64,000 nt of DNA from NCBI RefSeq assembly GCF_029227915.1, contig NC_079875.1:29572001-29636000 (forward strand), read 5' to 3'. The stretch comes from Hydractinia symbiolongicarpus (lineage: Eukaryota > Cnidaria > Hydrozoa > Anthoathecata > Hydractiniidae). Numbering within the stretch: the stretch's first letter is position 1; the number at the start of each line of letters is the position of its first letter. Positions 20,753-31,004 of the stretch are shown piece by piece. Below the pieces are notes generated by a model. That model was not told the DNA's origin. It saw only the letters and a program-made list of their open reading frames with translations, and did not search any database. A program made the position numbers and the translations under genes.

Positions 20753-23052
20753 GAGCGATTTGGTTGCATCGGGTGCATTGACTTCTGTGGTTTTGTATGT
20801 GTGAGCTCATTTGTGGCCAGAAGAATCGTCTTTTTGCATTTTCTCTCATTGCGCTGACGCCTTGGTGTCCGATGTGTAACTCTTCTAGTAGGGTACGTCG
20901 AAGAGCGCGTGGTATCAGGACGCGATCTTCAAGCATAATTAGATTGTCTACACAATATAAGTCATTTTTCAATCTCCAGTAGGGTAAGATATGTTGTGGT
21001 AAAATTTCTTTGTTGGTTGGAAATCCCTCGAGAATTGTACGGTGGAGATCTTTGTACTTGGCGTCTTCAGATGCTTTGCGTGAGATGTCCTCAAGGGAAC
21101 ACGAGTTGTTTTGGTTGAAACAGAGGTGGATAGAAGCCGAGATAGTAGCCTCGATCTTATCAGAGGTGTTTGACGGTGGTGAAAGCGGTATCCGGGACAT
21201 GAAGTTTGCTCCTACGTTTTTCTTGCCCGGGATGTGGATTACTTGGAAGTTATACATTAGAGTCTTTTCTCTGATGTCTAACAGTCTTGGGTTTTTTAGC
21301 TCGAACAATCTCTTTTGTTAAATATTGGTACCAGAGACTCGTGGTCGACGGCGATAATTAGGTTAGGGCATCCCATTACAAACATTCGGCAAGATTGTAA
21401 GGCGAATAGTAAAGCGAGTGCTTCGCCTTCGACTGGTGCGTATCCGCTCTCTGCGGGGGATGTGAAGCGAGAACCAGCGTAGCATGTTTTCCAGTGGTTT
21501 TCTACGCACGTTGGCTTAATCGAAGGACACGAACAATGTTTTTGGAGAAGGGTGAAGCCGATACCAGTCTTGCTCCAGTCAGTCGTGACGCAGGTTTGTC
21601 GGTATATCTCGAAAGAGCGAACGCCTTCATCGATGCTGTCGAGGATCTTTTGTTTGGATTCTTGAAATACGCGCTCTAACGTCTCATCCCAATAGAATTT
21701 TCCATCATGTTTCAAGAGTTCTCTGAACGGAGTCATGACGGGTGCTTGTGCGAAGGCGTAGGAGACTTGGTTTACTAAGCCGAACCATGATCGAACACCG
21801 GTGATGTTGGTCGGCGATGGAAAGTTTTTAATGCCTTTTAAGATTTTTTGGTTTGGTTTGTAACCATGTGGTGTGATAACAAAACCAGCGAATTCAACGG
21901 TGTGTTTCGCGAATTGAAATTTCTCGGGATTAAACACTATCCCTTTGTTGGCACATAGTGTAATGTAGTTCATTGTGTGCCAAAATGCTGTTGCGATGTC
22001 AGAGTCCCAAAGGATCGAGTCGTCTACACAACGTTGGACACGGGGAAAGTCATTTGTTATATCGTCAAAGCGTTTCGTATACCCGTCTCCAGATCCATGG
22101 AATCCTTGTGGTGCTCGGAGGTAGCGGTATCTGCCCCATTCGGTGATGAATGTCGTTGCTTCTTTTGCGTCGTTGGCTAATGGAACGCTGTGGTATCCGT
22201 TCCAGGCGTCGAGGGTTGTCTTTTTTGGTTTGCGGTGGAACTACACTTACGATGTTGAAGGGTGATTGGCTGTAATGAGTTTCTCGTTTGGTAGATGCGT
22301 TTAGTTTTTGCAAATCTACTGTTCGACGGGGAGTGCCGTCGTTCTTGGGAACGGTAATCATCCGAGAACACCAGTTTGTAGGTGTCCTGGTTGGGACTGG
22401 TTCGACTATCCCCAAGTTTACATCTTGATCGAGTTGGTCTTTGACGGATTCTTTCCAGTGATGTGGTACTGGTATTGGTTTATGAACAGAGACGGGTTTT
22501 CGTCCTCACGAAATTGGATTTTTAATGGTTCGCCTGTCATCACTTGTAGCTTTTGGTGTTTGCAAGTGTTAAATGCACTACTCGAAAAGTATGTTTTGAT
22601 CCAAACCTCTAATTGTTCTGTATACTCTGGTGTCGCTGGAAACGGAATCGTGTCAGGTATGGGTGGACATGGTAACGACGTGGACATCCGCACTCGGCAA
22701 CGGAGTCGTCTGGTGAGTCTGTTGCATTCAGTTGGCTGGTTGCAATCTGCTCCGGGAAGGTAGAGTGTACGATGTTCAACTTTTTCAGTGCTGTTTTTGA
22801 TAGAAAAAATCCTTTAACTTTGTCACATAAGTAAACAATTTCTGTGGTGGTCGATGTACCGACGGTGATGTCAGCAATGATTGCGCCTTTAATACTGATG
22901 TCGTTATTGTTCACAGCGCGGAGACGATGTCGAGTTTTTATCAAAGCGTTTTTACTACAATTCAATTGTGAAAGCAGTTCTATTCCTGCTGTACATGTTT
23001 GAGCGCCAGTATCAGCGATGGCGCTAACTCTGGTAGGTTGAAGTTTATTCAA
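20753..23052 (-). pseudogene. Gypsy protease-RT-RNase H with truncated integrase, unit B
   Basis: Same order as unit A: protease at 23052 onwards, RT with the A6 frameshift at 22226-22221, VDD motif, RNase H (21973-21296, with Val in place of Gly in the segment after the catalytic Asp). Integrase starts at 21308 but stops at the joint soon after its zinc-binding CTRCNQIA (20753), losing the DDE core. In element order (right to left) this is the first pol encountered after gag. Confidence 0.85.
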
Positions 23053-23184
23053 AGAAAACGATTTACAAAGTTTCTGATGTGCAGATGAGTTGAGTGAAAT
23101 AGATATATTTACTGTTGGCTGTGGGGATGGTTTTTGTTCGATGAATTTATCATTTTCCCATTGTCCGTGAGGTACGCCATCTAG

Positions 23185-24285
23185 TCAGAAGGACTCGGTG
23201 ATGCTACCAAGGAAGGAAGTTTCGGCTGGGTCGGATGGAACTGGGGCGTCTTGAATGGCGTTCGTCTTACTGCTCATGCAAACATTCGCGAAATGGTTAA
23301 GTTTTCCACAGTTATTACATTTTTTGCCTTGTGCTGGGCATTGCTCTCTTCCTTTTGGATGACGGTTGTGTCCACATCCTATGCATTTTCGATCCCCTTC
23401 CTGATAGTTTGGGCGATTGTTGCCTTGTGACTTCTGTCTTAAGTCACTACGTTTGTAGCGTTGGTAGTCGGATTTGACGCCGCTTACATCTGATTGGGCG
23501 GGCAATGATGGTTTGAAGTGCTCCGTGGCTTGGGCGGTTGCTTCGAGTGTAAGGAGGTGGTCTGTCATTTGGGTAAGTGTCTCTATGGAAGTCATTTCAC
23601 TTAAGATCTTTGTGCGATGGGAGGAGCTCAATAATCCTGCTATGATTTGCGACATAATCATATTTTCGGAATACGATATTTCACAGTTTTGGTCATCGCA
23701 GTCACATTTACGTGAAAAGTTGCAGAGCATCGCTTGAGATTTTAAACGGGAGATGAAGTGAGTGATCGTTTCGCTGTCACTTTGTCGCATTGAGATGAAC
23801 TGTTGTCGGTAAACTTCAGGGTAAATCGTTTTTACTGCAACCGATTTGATGTATGATAGCAGTTCCGCTTCGGTGGCTCTATCGAGGGCGTCTGGCCCAA
23901 CAAAGTTGTAAAGCATTTCATTCACGTTGGAATCGCAGGTGGAGCGTGGTTCATTCCTGATATCCTGTATGTTTTAAAGGTGGGTCATTTGTTTGTATCG
24001 TCTCCACGCATCCGTGAAGATTATCCATTTATTGTCACTGCAATCCGCAGAAATCGTCGGTCGGTCCGGCTTCGAACATCGATTTCTTTCGTTGGTAGAT
24101 GGAGGTGCAGGTGCTTGGTTGTTCAGAGCTACGGCAGGGAGGACTTGGGACATGAATTTGGTCCATTGTTCCTGCATGACTTTCTGTTGCTTTTGCATTT
24201 CTAGCACCATGGCCAGAGCGGCGGTAGTTGCATCGGTGCCGGCGGGGGTCGGGGCGGTTGGGGCGGCGTCCTCAGGGTTCGACAT
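23185..24285 (-). pseudogene. Gypsy Gag with one nonsense codon
   Basis: Starts MSNPEDAAPTAPTPAG at 24285, an Ala/Pro/Gln-rich N-terminus. A TAA at 23976-23974 interrupts it after YKQMTHL, and the same frame continues at once (NIQDIRNEPRS) to 23185. Capsid-like helical region, then a CCHC knuckle (CNNCGKLNHFANVC). Gag would form the particle and bind RNA. The single stop is the only break seen in this frame; a read-through or a point mutation are the options, mutation being simpler. Confidence 0.85.
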
Positions 24286-24720
24286 TGCAATTCAAGGCGG
24301 GGTACGGCGATATAGCGGGAAATCTTTGAAGAGCGAATCGGCGTGTGACCACGATGGCGTAAATCCAAGATGGCGGTGTGACCAAGGAATAATAACAAGC
24401 GAGAGTGTTCGGAGCACTCACAAAACGACGAAAAAGTGAATACAATTGCGATAACAAAGCGAATTAGTGAGTAAACAATGTTCTGTAAAATGATGCAGCA
24501 AGTTCAAATATGTTTGATGTATGTGTAATCGTATAACTTTGAGTGAAATAACAAGTTTTCAGTGGTCTGTGAAAGTTTTTTTATTTGAATGTTTGTATAA
24601 CTTACACAGTTCGAGTTCACGTTTGAACAAACGAATGATGGATTCGAGACATGGTTTGTTGAAGGAACAAGCGTCAAGGAATCGAAGGTTGTAGGTATGA
24701 TTAAACTGCTCGCAGCGCCA

Positions 24721-24880
24721 TGTATAAGGATGAGATCAATAACTGAGACAATGTTGTGACTTGCTGATATGCTATAATCTTGAATAATAATAAATGCTAG
24801 ATCATAACGAGTAGAGTTCCTAACATAAGATAAATCGTAACAAGTAGGGTTCCTAAGATATAACGGGTAATATATATACA
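24721..24880 (-). repeat. 5' LTR of gypsy element with adjacent primer site
   Basis: 160 bp, minus-strand start TGTATATATATT, end CATCCTTATACA. Directly after it on the minus strand is TGGCGCTGCGAGCAG (24720-24706), placed as a tRNA primer-binding site; I cannot name the tRNA with certainty. Confidence 0.85.
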
Positions 24881-25596
24881 ATAGATTTAAAGAGACTTTC
24901 TAGAAGAGCAAGGATAGAAGAAAATAGAGGATGCTTACAGTAAAAGCTAGCATTCATCATTAGCTCCACTGACACAAGAATTCGTAAGTCGTCAACCATC
25001 ACATTTTTCCCAAACAAGCACAATGCCATAGAACTGTACAGGCAATTTCCATTGACCTGAGACCTGTAATAAAAATAGGTATTGCTAGCTATTCTAAAAC
25101 TTTAACTACACATTTTGCCAAACTGCTGCCTATTAAAGGTTTGTTTATGAAATTCAACTTGCTCAATATATAAATAAACTAAGAATGCATCAACAAAAGA
25201 AACTGAACATATTTGAGATGACCTTTGCACATTTTAAAACAACAAAGATTATTCATAATCTTTTTTAAGACAATATTCAGCTGCATAGTTAGTGGTCATA
25301 GTAACAAAAACGCATAGCTATTATAGAAACAACAAAAGATAAACATAAACAACTCACTTCAACGTAATTGCGCAACCATCCTTCTTTGCTTTCACATAGG
25401 CAGAAAGGTAGTATTCTGCATGACAATTTCTTTGGATACAACCAAAAGTAAGTTGTTTTTGCAACACGTTAGTAGATGGCAAAACAGAATTACATTTAAA
25501 CTTTTTATTTAATTCGGCGTAAATTTGAGGTAGCTCATCAAAATTTTCGTTTTCAAAAACTAACTCCACACGCTCTCTCAAGCTCTTGCAAGCCAT
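24881..25596 (-). pseudogene. OTU-protease-like gene, 5' part, disrupted by gypsy
   Basis: Exon 1 (25596-25358) starts MACKSLRERVELVFENENF and ends at a GTGAGT donor. Exon 2 (from 25063, acceptor TTATTACAG) joins in phase (Lys codon) and reads SQVNGNCLYSSMALCLFGKN, then DDLRILVSVELMMNASFY: the OTU cysteine-protease signature (usually DGNCLF/Y, with the catalytic Cys). The Asp of the box is Asn here. The exon runs straight into the gypsy element at 24880; the other half is at 16592-16520. OTU proteins remove ubiquitin, but in invertebrate genomes such exons also occur in transposon-linked genes; which applies here is open. The catalytic His was not found. Confidence 0.6.
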
Positions 25597-25680
25597 GTTG
25601 AGAACGGAAAGAATCTACCGCATGCCTTACTTATATTTATAACAACATGCTACAAATTTTGACAGGTTTGTTTAAAACTT

Positions 25681-26095
25681 TCTGACTAAAAATAGGTCAG
25701 GCCCACATAGGTTGATTCTAGTCAACAGTGAAAGCCTCACGGGATAACCTAGAGCCAAGACTGGCTGGCTTCAAAATTTCTGACTAAAAATAGGTCAGGC
25801 CAAGATAGGTTGACTCTAGTGTATGGTGAAAGCCTCACGGGATAACCTAGAGCCAAGACTGGCTGGCTTCAAAATTTCTGACTCAAAATAGGTCAGGCCA
25901 ACATAGGTTTGATTCTTGTCGACGGTAAAAGCCTCGCGGGATAACCTAGAGCCAAGACTGGGCTGACTTCAAAATTTCTGACTCAAAATAGGTCGAGCCC
26001 ACATAGGTTTGATTCTAGTCGACGGTAAAAGCCTCGCGGGATAACCTAGAGCCAAGACTGGCTAACACAGGTCAGGTCAACATAGGTTGATCCAA
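25681..26095. repeat. 98-bp tandem repeat, about four copies
   Basis: Copies start near 25681, 25779, 25877 and 25977, with a partial fifth near 26065. Each carries TCTGACT(A/C)AAAATAGGTC, CATAGGTT, AAAGCCTC(A/G)CGGGATAAC and AGAGCCAAGACTGG. Spacing is 98, 98 and 100 bp. Copies differ by several bases, so the array is not brand new. Confidence 0.88.
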
Positions 26096-26215
26096 TTAGC
26101 GTTATGAGAAAACAAGGAGAAATATTTCGATCTTCAGATTCTGGGTAAATTCGACAGAATTCGATTTCAATCCTCGGCATTATTTTACTAGGTCGCGTGA
26201 CAGGGTTGACCTAGT

Positions 26216-26412
26216 CTAAATCCGCGCCTGAATAGCTACTTAGGTTCAGAAATATGGGTGGAAACCTACCTGCCCTTGGTTAAAGTTCTGTTCATCTTTT
26301 CAAATGAATTGTGTCCTTTTTATTTTTTTATAATTTTTTTAATTAATTCCTTGTAAAAAGGGAGAATTGTGCTTTTAGAGGCATTTACTCTAGAGGAGTA
26401 CAACATCTACCT
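26216..26412 (+). repeat. 3' end of the USP-carrying LINE, truncated copy
   Basis: Matches the reverse complement of 54165-54345: TACTTAGGTTCAGAAATATG, AAAGTTCTGTTCATC, CTTGTAAAAAGGGAGAATTG, and the terminal CTAGAGG hairpin region (26390 onwards). It has only untranslated sequence, as expected for a severely 5'-truncated insertion. Confidence 0.75.
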
Positions 26413-26419
26413 TATTTGA

Positions 26420-26880
26420 GGTTGAGATCATCATTTGTAAATTATTTTCTCTCAGAGAATAGTTATAGTTCCAAGTTGGGCAGTACTCATGCTTGTAATA
26501 AGCAAGAAAGTGTATTCAGCACCTCCTGGGAGCCTAATCCCAATTTTATTTACATCCACCGTCCCTGTAGACAAAATACTTCAGTGCAGTTTGCTGTATT
26601 GTAAACCTTTTTATTTCACGCATACATATCGTTACTGTTATTTGCCCAGGATTACCTATTAAGGTTCTAATGATTCTGTTATCAATGAGGGTCCTATGAA
26701 AAGCGTCTAGTACATTTAAAGCATGGTATTCTGGGTTGCCACCACTGGTTTCCAAGTCTGCCTTTCTAAGGGGCGGTTTTTTGGTCAGTCCAGCTTTTTT
26801 GTTTCCAGGTGTACTGCTTTTCAGTCTTAGTCACAACCTTTCTAAGGGCTGGTTTTCAAGTCTACCTTTCTAAGCCCTGG
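26420..26880. other. No gene seen
   Basis: Short frames on both strands without motifs. It ends where the right arm of the inverted repeat begins. Confidence 0.5.
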
Positions 26881-26889
26881 GCTCTGAGT

Positions 26890-29335
26890 CAGTAGGTATA
26901 AGCAACAAAAATATGATTTGTAATTGTCGACTCTTCTTTTTCCAATGTTTAATAAAGTTATTGGTTTTGGCGGATGGTGTCAATGAATGTGGCTGGTGTC
27001 TTACAGGAGGCAGGGGATGCTTACTCAAGGGGCTGTGCCAGATCCCAAGCATGAGTAAATTTCACCAATCCTCATGTTTCCACATTCATAGGTCTTTATT
27101 TCAGTACAGCCGAGATCAATTAGCTTTTCGGTCATCCCTGTAAAGGGGAGAAAACAGAAGTTTTCCAGTTGCTTCTTAAAAGGCTAGTTATATCTGCATT
27201 GCGATGTAATTACTCCTTTTCTCTCTCCCATTAGAGCTACGTAAGGCATGCAAGTACAACAGTTGCTCAAGATACAATGCTATTCTCCTGCAAAAACGAT
27301 CAATCTACACTTTTATAGCTTCTGCCATGGCTCGGACCGTGCTTAAACCGAAGACCTTCTGCATCGCTCTGTCATAAAGCCCACAGTTGGTTAGATACTT
27401 TGGTTAGTTCTATGAAATTAATGCCAGTAATGAAAGGCAGAGCGCAGCTCTTGCATTTTCTTTATTTAATGTTCCAGAACTTTGGTTAAATCTTCTTAAA
27501 GTGGCACTGTTTGGGGTTTTCTCAGATTATCTGTCTGTTGTGCTTAGCCTGTAAGTAGCATCTGCAAAAAATATTGCTTCCACTTCTTCCAAAAAACTAA
27601 CAACCTGCCAACTCATTCTGCTTCCTCATCTTTACCTTTATTAAACAAGTAGAACTGCAATAATTGTGCTGCTCGTTTGATCAGGTAATAAAGATTTCCC
27701 TTCAAACCAGCATTCATGTCATTCCTTCTGCTTTTTCTGTACTCGATGGAACTTGCCAGACAGTCAAAATTCCGCCAATTGGACATGTCATGGCTATCCT
27801 TGTGTTCATGTAACACATCTTTACTTTAAAGTGGTTATAACAATGAGCTATCGCCTCATGTACCTGTCTTACAGCCCTCGACACCCCAAACACTTTGTCC
27901 TTCTTCCCTTTCAATTGCCAGAAAAATCGAGATGCGATGTGCATGACTTGTCAGTTCGACATATCTTCCCAATACTGTTTTTTCTACCTGTCTTACAGCC
28001 CTCGACACCCCAAACACTTTGTCCTTCTTCCCTTTCAATTGCCAGAAAATCGAGATGCGATGTGCATGACTTGTCAGTTCGACATATCTTTCCAATACTG
28101 TTGTTTCTAAATTTTGCAACAATTCTGTCCAAAAAAAACAAGATTGTAGTTTTCATGCTCCTCCACTTCAAGTAATGACAGTGGAACAGACCATTTGTCA
28201 TTGCAGTGCATTTCTTTTAATGTCTGAAGTAATTTTCCTTAATAACATTAACATCACAATGGCTGCAGCGAGACGAAGGTTTGTCTTTTTTGTTATCTTC
28301 TTTACTTCCATATTTGGAAGAATCATTTGCTGATTGTTCTTTGTTAAACAATACAATGTCTTTTTTTCGAATTGTTGAATCTTTGGCAATTTCAATGCAT
28401 ACGTTTTTGTTGTTGTGATGTTTCTTTTTAAATGTCTACTCAATTTTTATCTCATTTTCAAACATAATGGGCCTAATCGTTTGGGCCTTTTTGATTCGCC
28501 CTGTTTCCTCTGAAATGAGGGAAAACTGAAAAGAATATTTTAATATTAACACCTTTTTAAAAAAGCATCAGGAAAATTGGGTTCGTTCCTAATTCTGTGC
28601 AGTCTTGGCAACAGCCCGCTTGCTTGCATCCAAGTAATCACAGATTTTGGGAGTTCAAAATCTTTTTAAATAAAAGTACTTACAGCTAAGTGTAAATTTG
28701 AAACACCGATATTTTTTCCCTTAACTCTTTAAGTTATTTCTTTTACTTTTTTTATAAATTAGCAAAATTATTTCTTACGACGAATATGTAGTCAAATAAC
28801 AAAAGTGTTTTACATTATATGCAAATAAGTGTTAATAAGTTACTGGAGCTCAATATTTATATTAAAAACATATTTTATATAGAGAACATTATGGCACATA
28901 CCTTTCAATTTTGGAAATTATTGCACCATTATTTAGAACTGGTTATTGGTCCGTGGAAAAATCTACGGGTTCCCTTATCCTGCATTTTGTGTAGTTGGCT
29001 ACTGCGCTACTATTTTGGGCAGAGACTGTTATTAGATAGAGCTATTATTGGTGGTAATTCTTTAAACAACGCAGTTTTGGAAGTGGTCAACTATTATCTT
29101 CTTTTGTGGTGTCTATGGTTCTTCTTATTCTTATTCTTCGTTACTAATATATTGTCAAAAAGGACAAAAAAAGACTGTTTAAAGCGGTAGTAATGTCCAC
29201 ATGTCAGCTTTCTTTTAATTGTTACTTGTAAATCATGGTTTAATTTTTTTTCTTTTTTCACGACCATTACTTTCCTAATTATTTTTCCTTAAATTTCATC
29301 ACTTTCAGGATCAAACAATAGACTTAGTCATGTCA
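26890..29335 (-). repeat. Right arm of the large inverted repeat
   Basis: Reverse-complement partner of 11160-15120. It is uninterrupted at the Penelope insertion site and longer by about 930 bp (27228-28155). On the minus strand, 28443-28198 codes KLPKIQQFEKKTLYCL, matching 12690 on the plus strand, and 27944-27613 holds further decayed frames. The plus-strand frame 28819-29190 is not supported as a gene. I do not recognise the encoded protein; a connection to the Mutator-like remnant next to the left arm is possible. Confidence 0.7.
27861..28107. repeat. Tandem duplication of about 124 bp inside the right arm
   Basis: TACCTGTCTTACAGCCCTCG starts a unit at 27861 and again at 27985 (offset 124). 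Both end in GACATATCTT(C/T)CCAATACTG. One unit has an extra A in the AAATCG run. It explains the overlapping frames seen on both strands here. Confidence 0.9.
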
Positions 29336-29339
29336 CCAA

Positions 29340-30420
29340 AATCTGTACCTTCGATTGGGCTATTTTTCGTGAGGTACCGCTATTTAGCAAATAGTGAAGA
29401 GGGGTAGCAGAGACAGACGCTAACGTTTCTCTCTCAAGCTATATGCAAAATTAAAAATAATTTAAGAATAAAGGATTATTGTTTTTTTTTCTTTTTTTTT
29501 TTTTTTTGTCTATAAAAATGAGTATATTTTGTGTAAAAAAATTAATAGAACAAGTATCACAGTGGTGGACTGTACCTGTGAAAGAAGTTACATTGTCTGA
29601 TGTTAATTCCGTCATGTGGTCACAATAGTTTTGATGCCAGCACCGTTACAACTATTATCCCAGACTATTCAGTATCTTTTTAAGTTCTAGTGAAAAGAAA
29701 AAAAATAATTGGCACAATTTATACATGAAAAGGTGTTAAAGAAGTGTCAATGTTTATGGTCAAACACTAAAATAAATAAATTTTCTTAATGTGAAATTAC
29801 ATTGTTTACTTTGGGAAAGCATGTACTTAGTTGTATTTCCATCACGTGACAAGTAGCTATTAACTTGTTCAGCTTCTTCGACTGATGTCTGGAGAACATG
29901 ATTTGGAATCATGTTATTGACATAGCATTAAATCAAACTGAAAATTAAAACATCTGTATGTATATGACCTGACAAGACATCTGGTGTAGTTTCGCCAGGC
30001 ATTACTGAGACTGGGAGTTTCATTTGATCGGAGATAAACGAGTCGTGTAAATTAAGCTATAGACAATATTTATAAGTATTAACAATTGCAAATTATCACC
30101 CGCAGCATATTCGTATCTCTTCATTTATTTCTGTCAAGGTTTTCTTTGGTACATTTCCCAAAGTTTGATTCGGATCAAGAGTCATTTTTTGTGCACAATG
30201 ATCGAACTTTATCGCATATTTTAACGAGTTGAAATGCCACAAAGCAAATTAAAATACCTCTTTTTTCTCCTTAACTAGGTTAAAAGTCATACATTTTAGC
30301 CATATGTTATACTGTTTACTCTTCCGTACAAACAAGACAACATTAATAAGGAAATCCTAAAAGTGCATTAAAAAGGACAAATACTTCTTCACTGACAGTT
30401 GGGCATACGATTGTTTCTCG
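29340..30420. other. No gene seen
   Basis: AT-rich, with a T-rich run at 29480-29508. No exon or repeat boundary was recognised. Confidence 0.5.
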
Positions 30421-30422
30421 CA

Positions 30423-31000
30423 TTACTTGGCAAGAAACTCATTTCTAATGATGTTCTGGTCCAGGAGGGCTGCCAAGTCATCCGTTTTCATAGCTTTCAT
30501 AATATTTTGAATGTTTAAAACTTCACTAGATGCGGTACTGGCATCTAATCTCCCTCCATCAACTGACGTCAACTGACAGGTATCGAAAATTGCGTTTCTT
30601 GAATACACTTTTCCGTGGCCATACATGTAGACTGTTTTATGTGTTTTTTATTTTAATTCGGTACATATCCTTTTCTAAAAGCGCTTCCCTAAGTTCTTTA
30701 CAATGATGCCTTCATTAGAATTTACGCATATTAAAAACTTGTCTAGTTTTCCCGATAGTTCATCTTTCTTCTCCAAAAACATTCTATCTCGCAACCTTTT
30801 CACTTATTTGACAAGAAGGTAATTCAAGTTAAGCCGCATTCCAGCCTTTAAACTTTTATATTCTATCATTGTTACGATATAAATGGCATTGCACAGATCT
30901 TCAAAATTGTCCCTAACAAACGAACTAATGTCAGAAAAACCTGCCATAGTCTTAAGCGTTTCATAAAAACTTCCTAGTTGGCGCATATCTGCTCAAAACT
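30423..31000 (-). pseudogene. Decayed frame of an unrecognised family
   Basis: From 30986 the frame reads MRQLGSFYETLKTMAGFSD.. and SLKAGMRLNLNYLLVK, crosses one in-frame stop near 30804, continues (RDRMFLEKKDELSGKLDKFL..NEGIIVKNLG) to a second stop near 30665, and a further piece (GRLDASTASSEVLNIQNIM..MKTDDLAALLDQN) lies at 30626-30423. The amphipathic, non-repetitive sequence looks like a genuine protein with conserved blocks. It resembles a family I associate with invertebrate mobile elements, but I cannot name its function. Confidence 0.4.
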
Positions 31001-31004
31001 CTTT

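Larger units (their letters stand above)
17781..23724. repeat. 2,972-bp internal tandem duplication, two units
   Basis: Unit A is 17781-20752 and unit B 20753-23724, offset exactly 2,972. A 4-bp microhomology GAGC stands at 17781, 20753 and 23725, at the start of A, the A/B joint and just past B. By eye only two base differences were found (near 18528/21500, Gly versus Val in RNase H; near 20224/23196, Lys versus Glu in Gag). Both units share the same frameshift. The duplication is therefore recent and younger than the frameshift. Confidence 0.95.
16593..24880 (-). mobile_element. Gypsy LTR retroelement with internal tandem duplication
   Basis: The 8.3-kb insertion is flanked by a perfect 5-bp duplication (ATAGA at 16588-16592 and 24881-24885). 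LTRs are at 16593-16751 and 24721-24880; gag, protease, RT, RNase H and integrase are read on the minus strand. Within it a 2,972-bp unit occurs twice in tandem (17781-20752 and 20753-23724), making the element about 3 kb longer than its original 5.3 kb. It lies in the exon of an OTU-like gene oriented the same way. Confidence 0.93.

Noticed and set aside
17123-24439. Plus-strand frames across the gypsy element (up to 151 residues)
   Set aside because: They repeat at the 2,972-bp offset as antisense shadows of pol and gag; no motifs.
25681-26095. CRISPR-like array (regular repeats)
   Set aside because: Repeats are 98 bp with no unique spacers; the genome is eukaryotic. It is a tandem satellite.
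27753-28201. Plus- and minus-strand 70-140 residue frames with repeated segments
   Set aside because: Generated by the 124-bp tandem duplication; no recognisable domain and inconsistent between strands.
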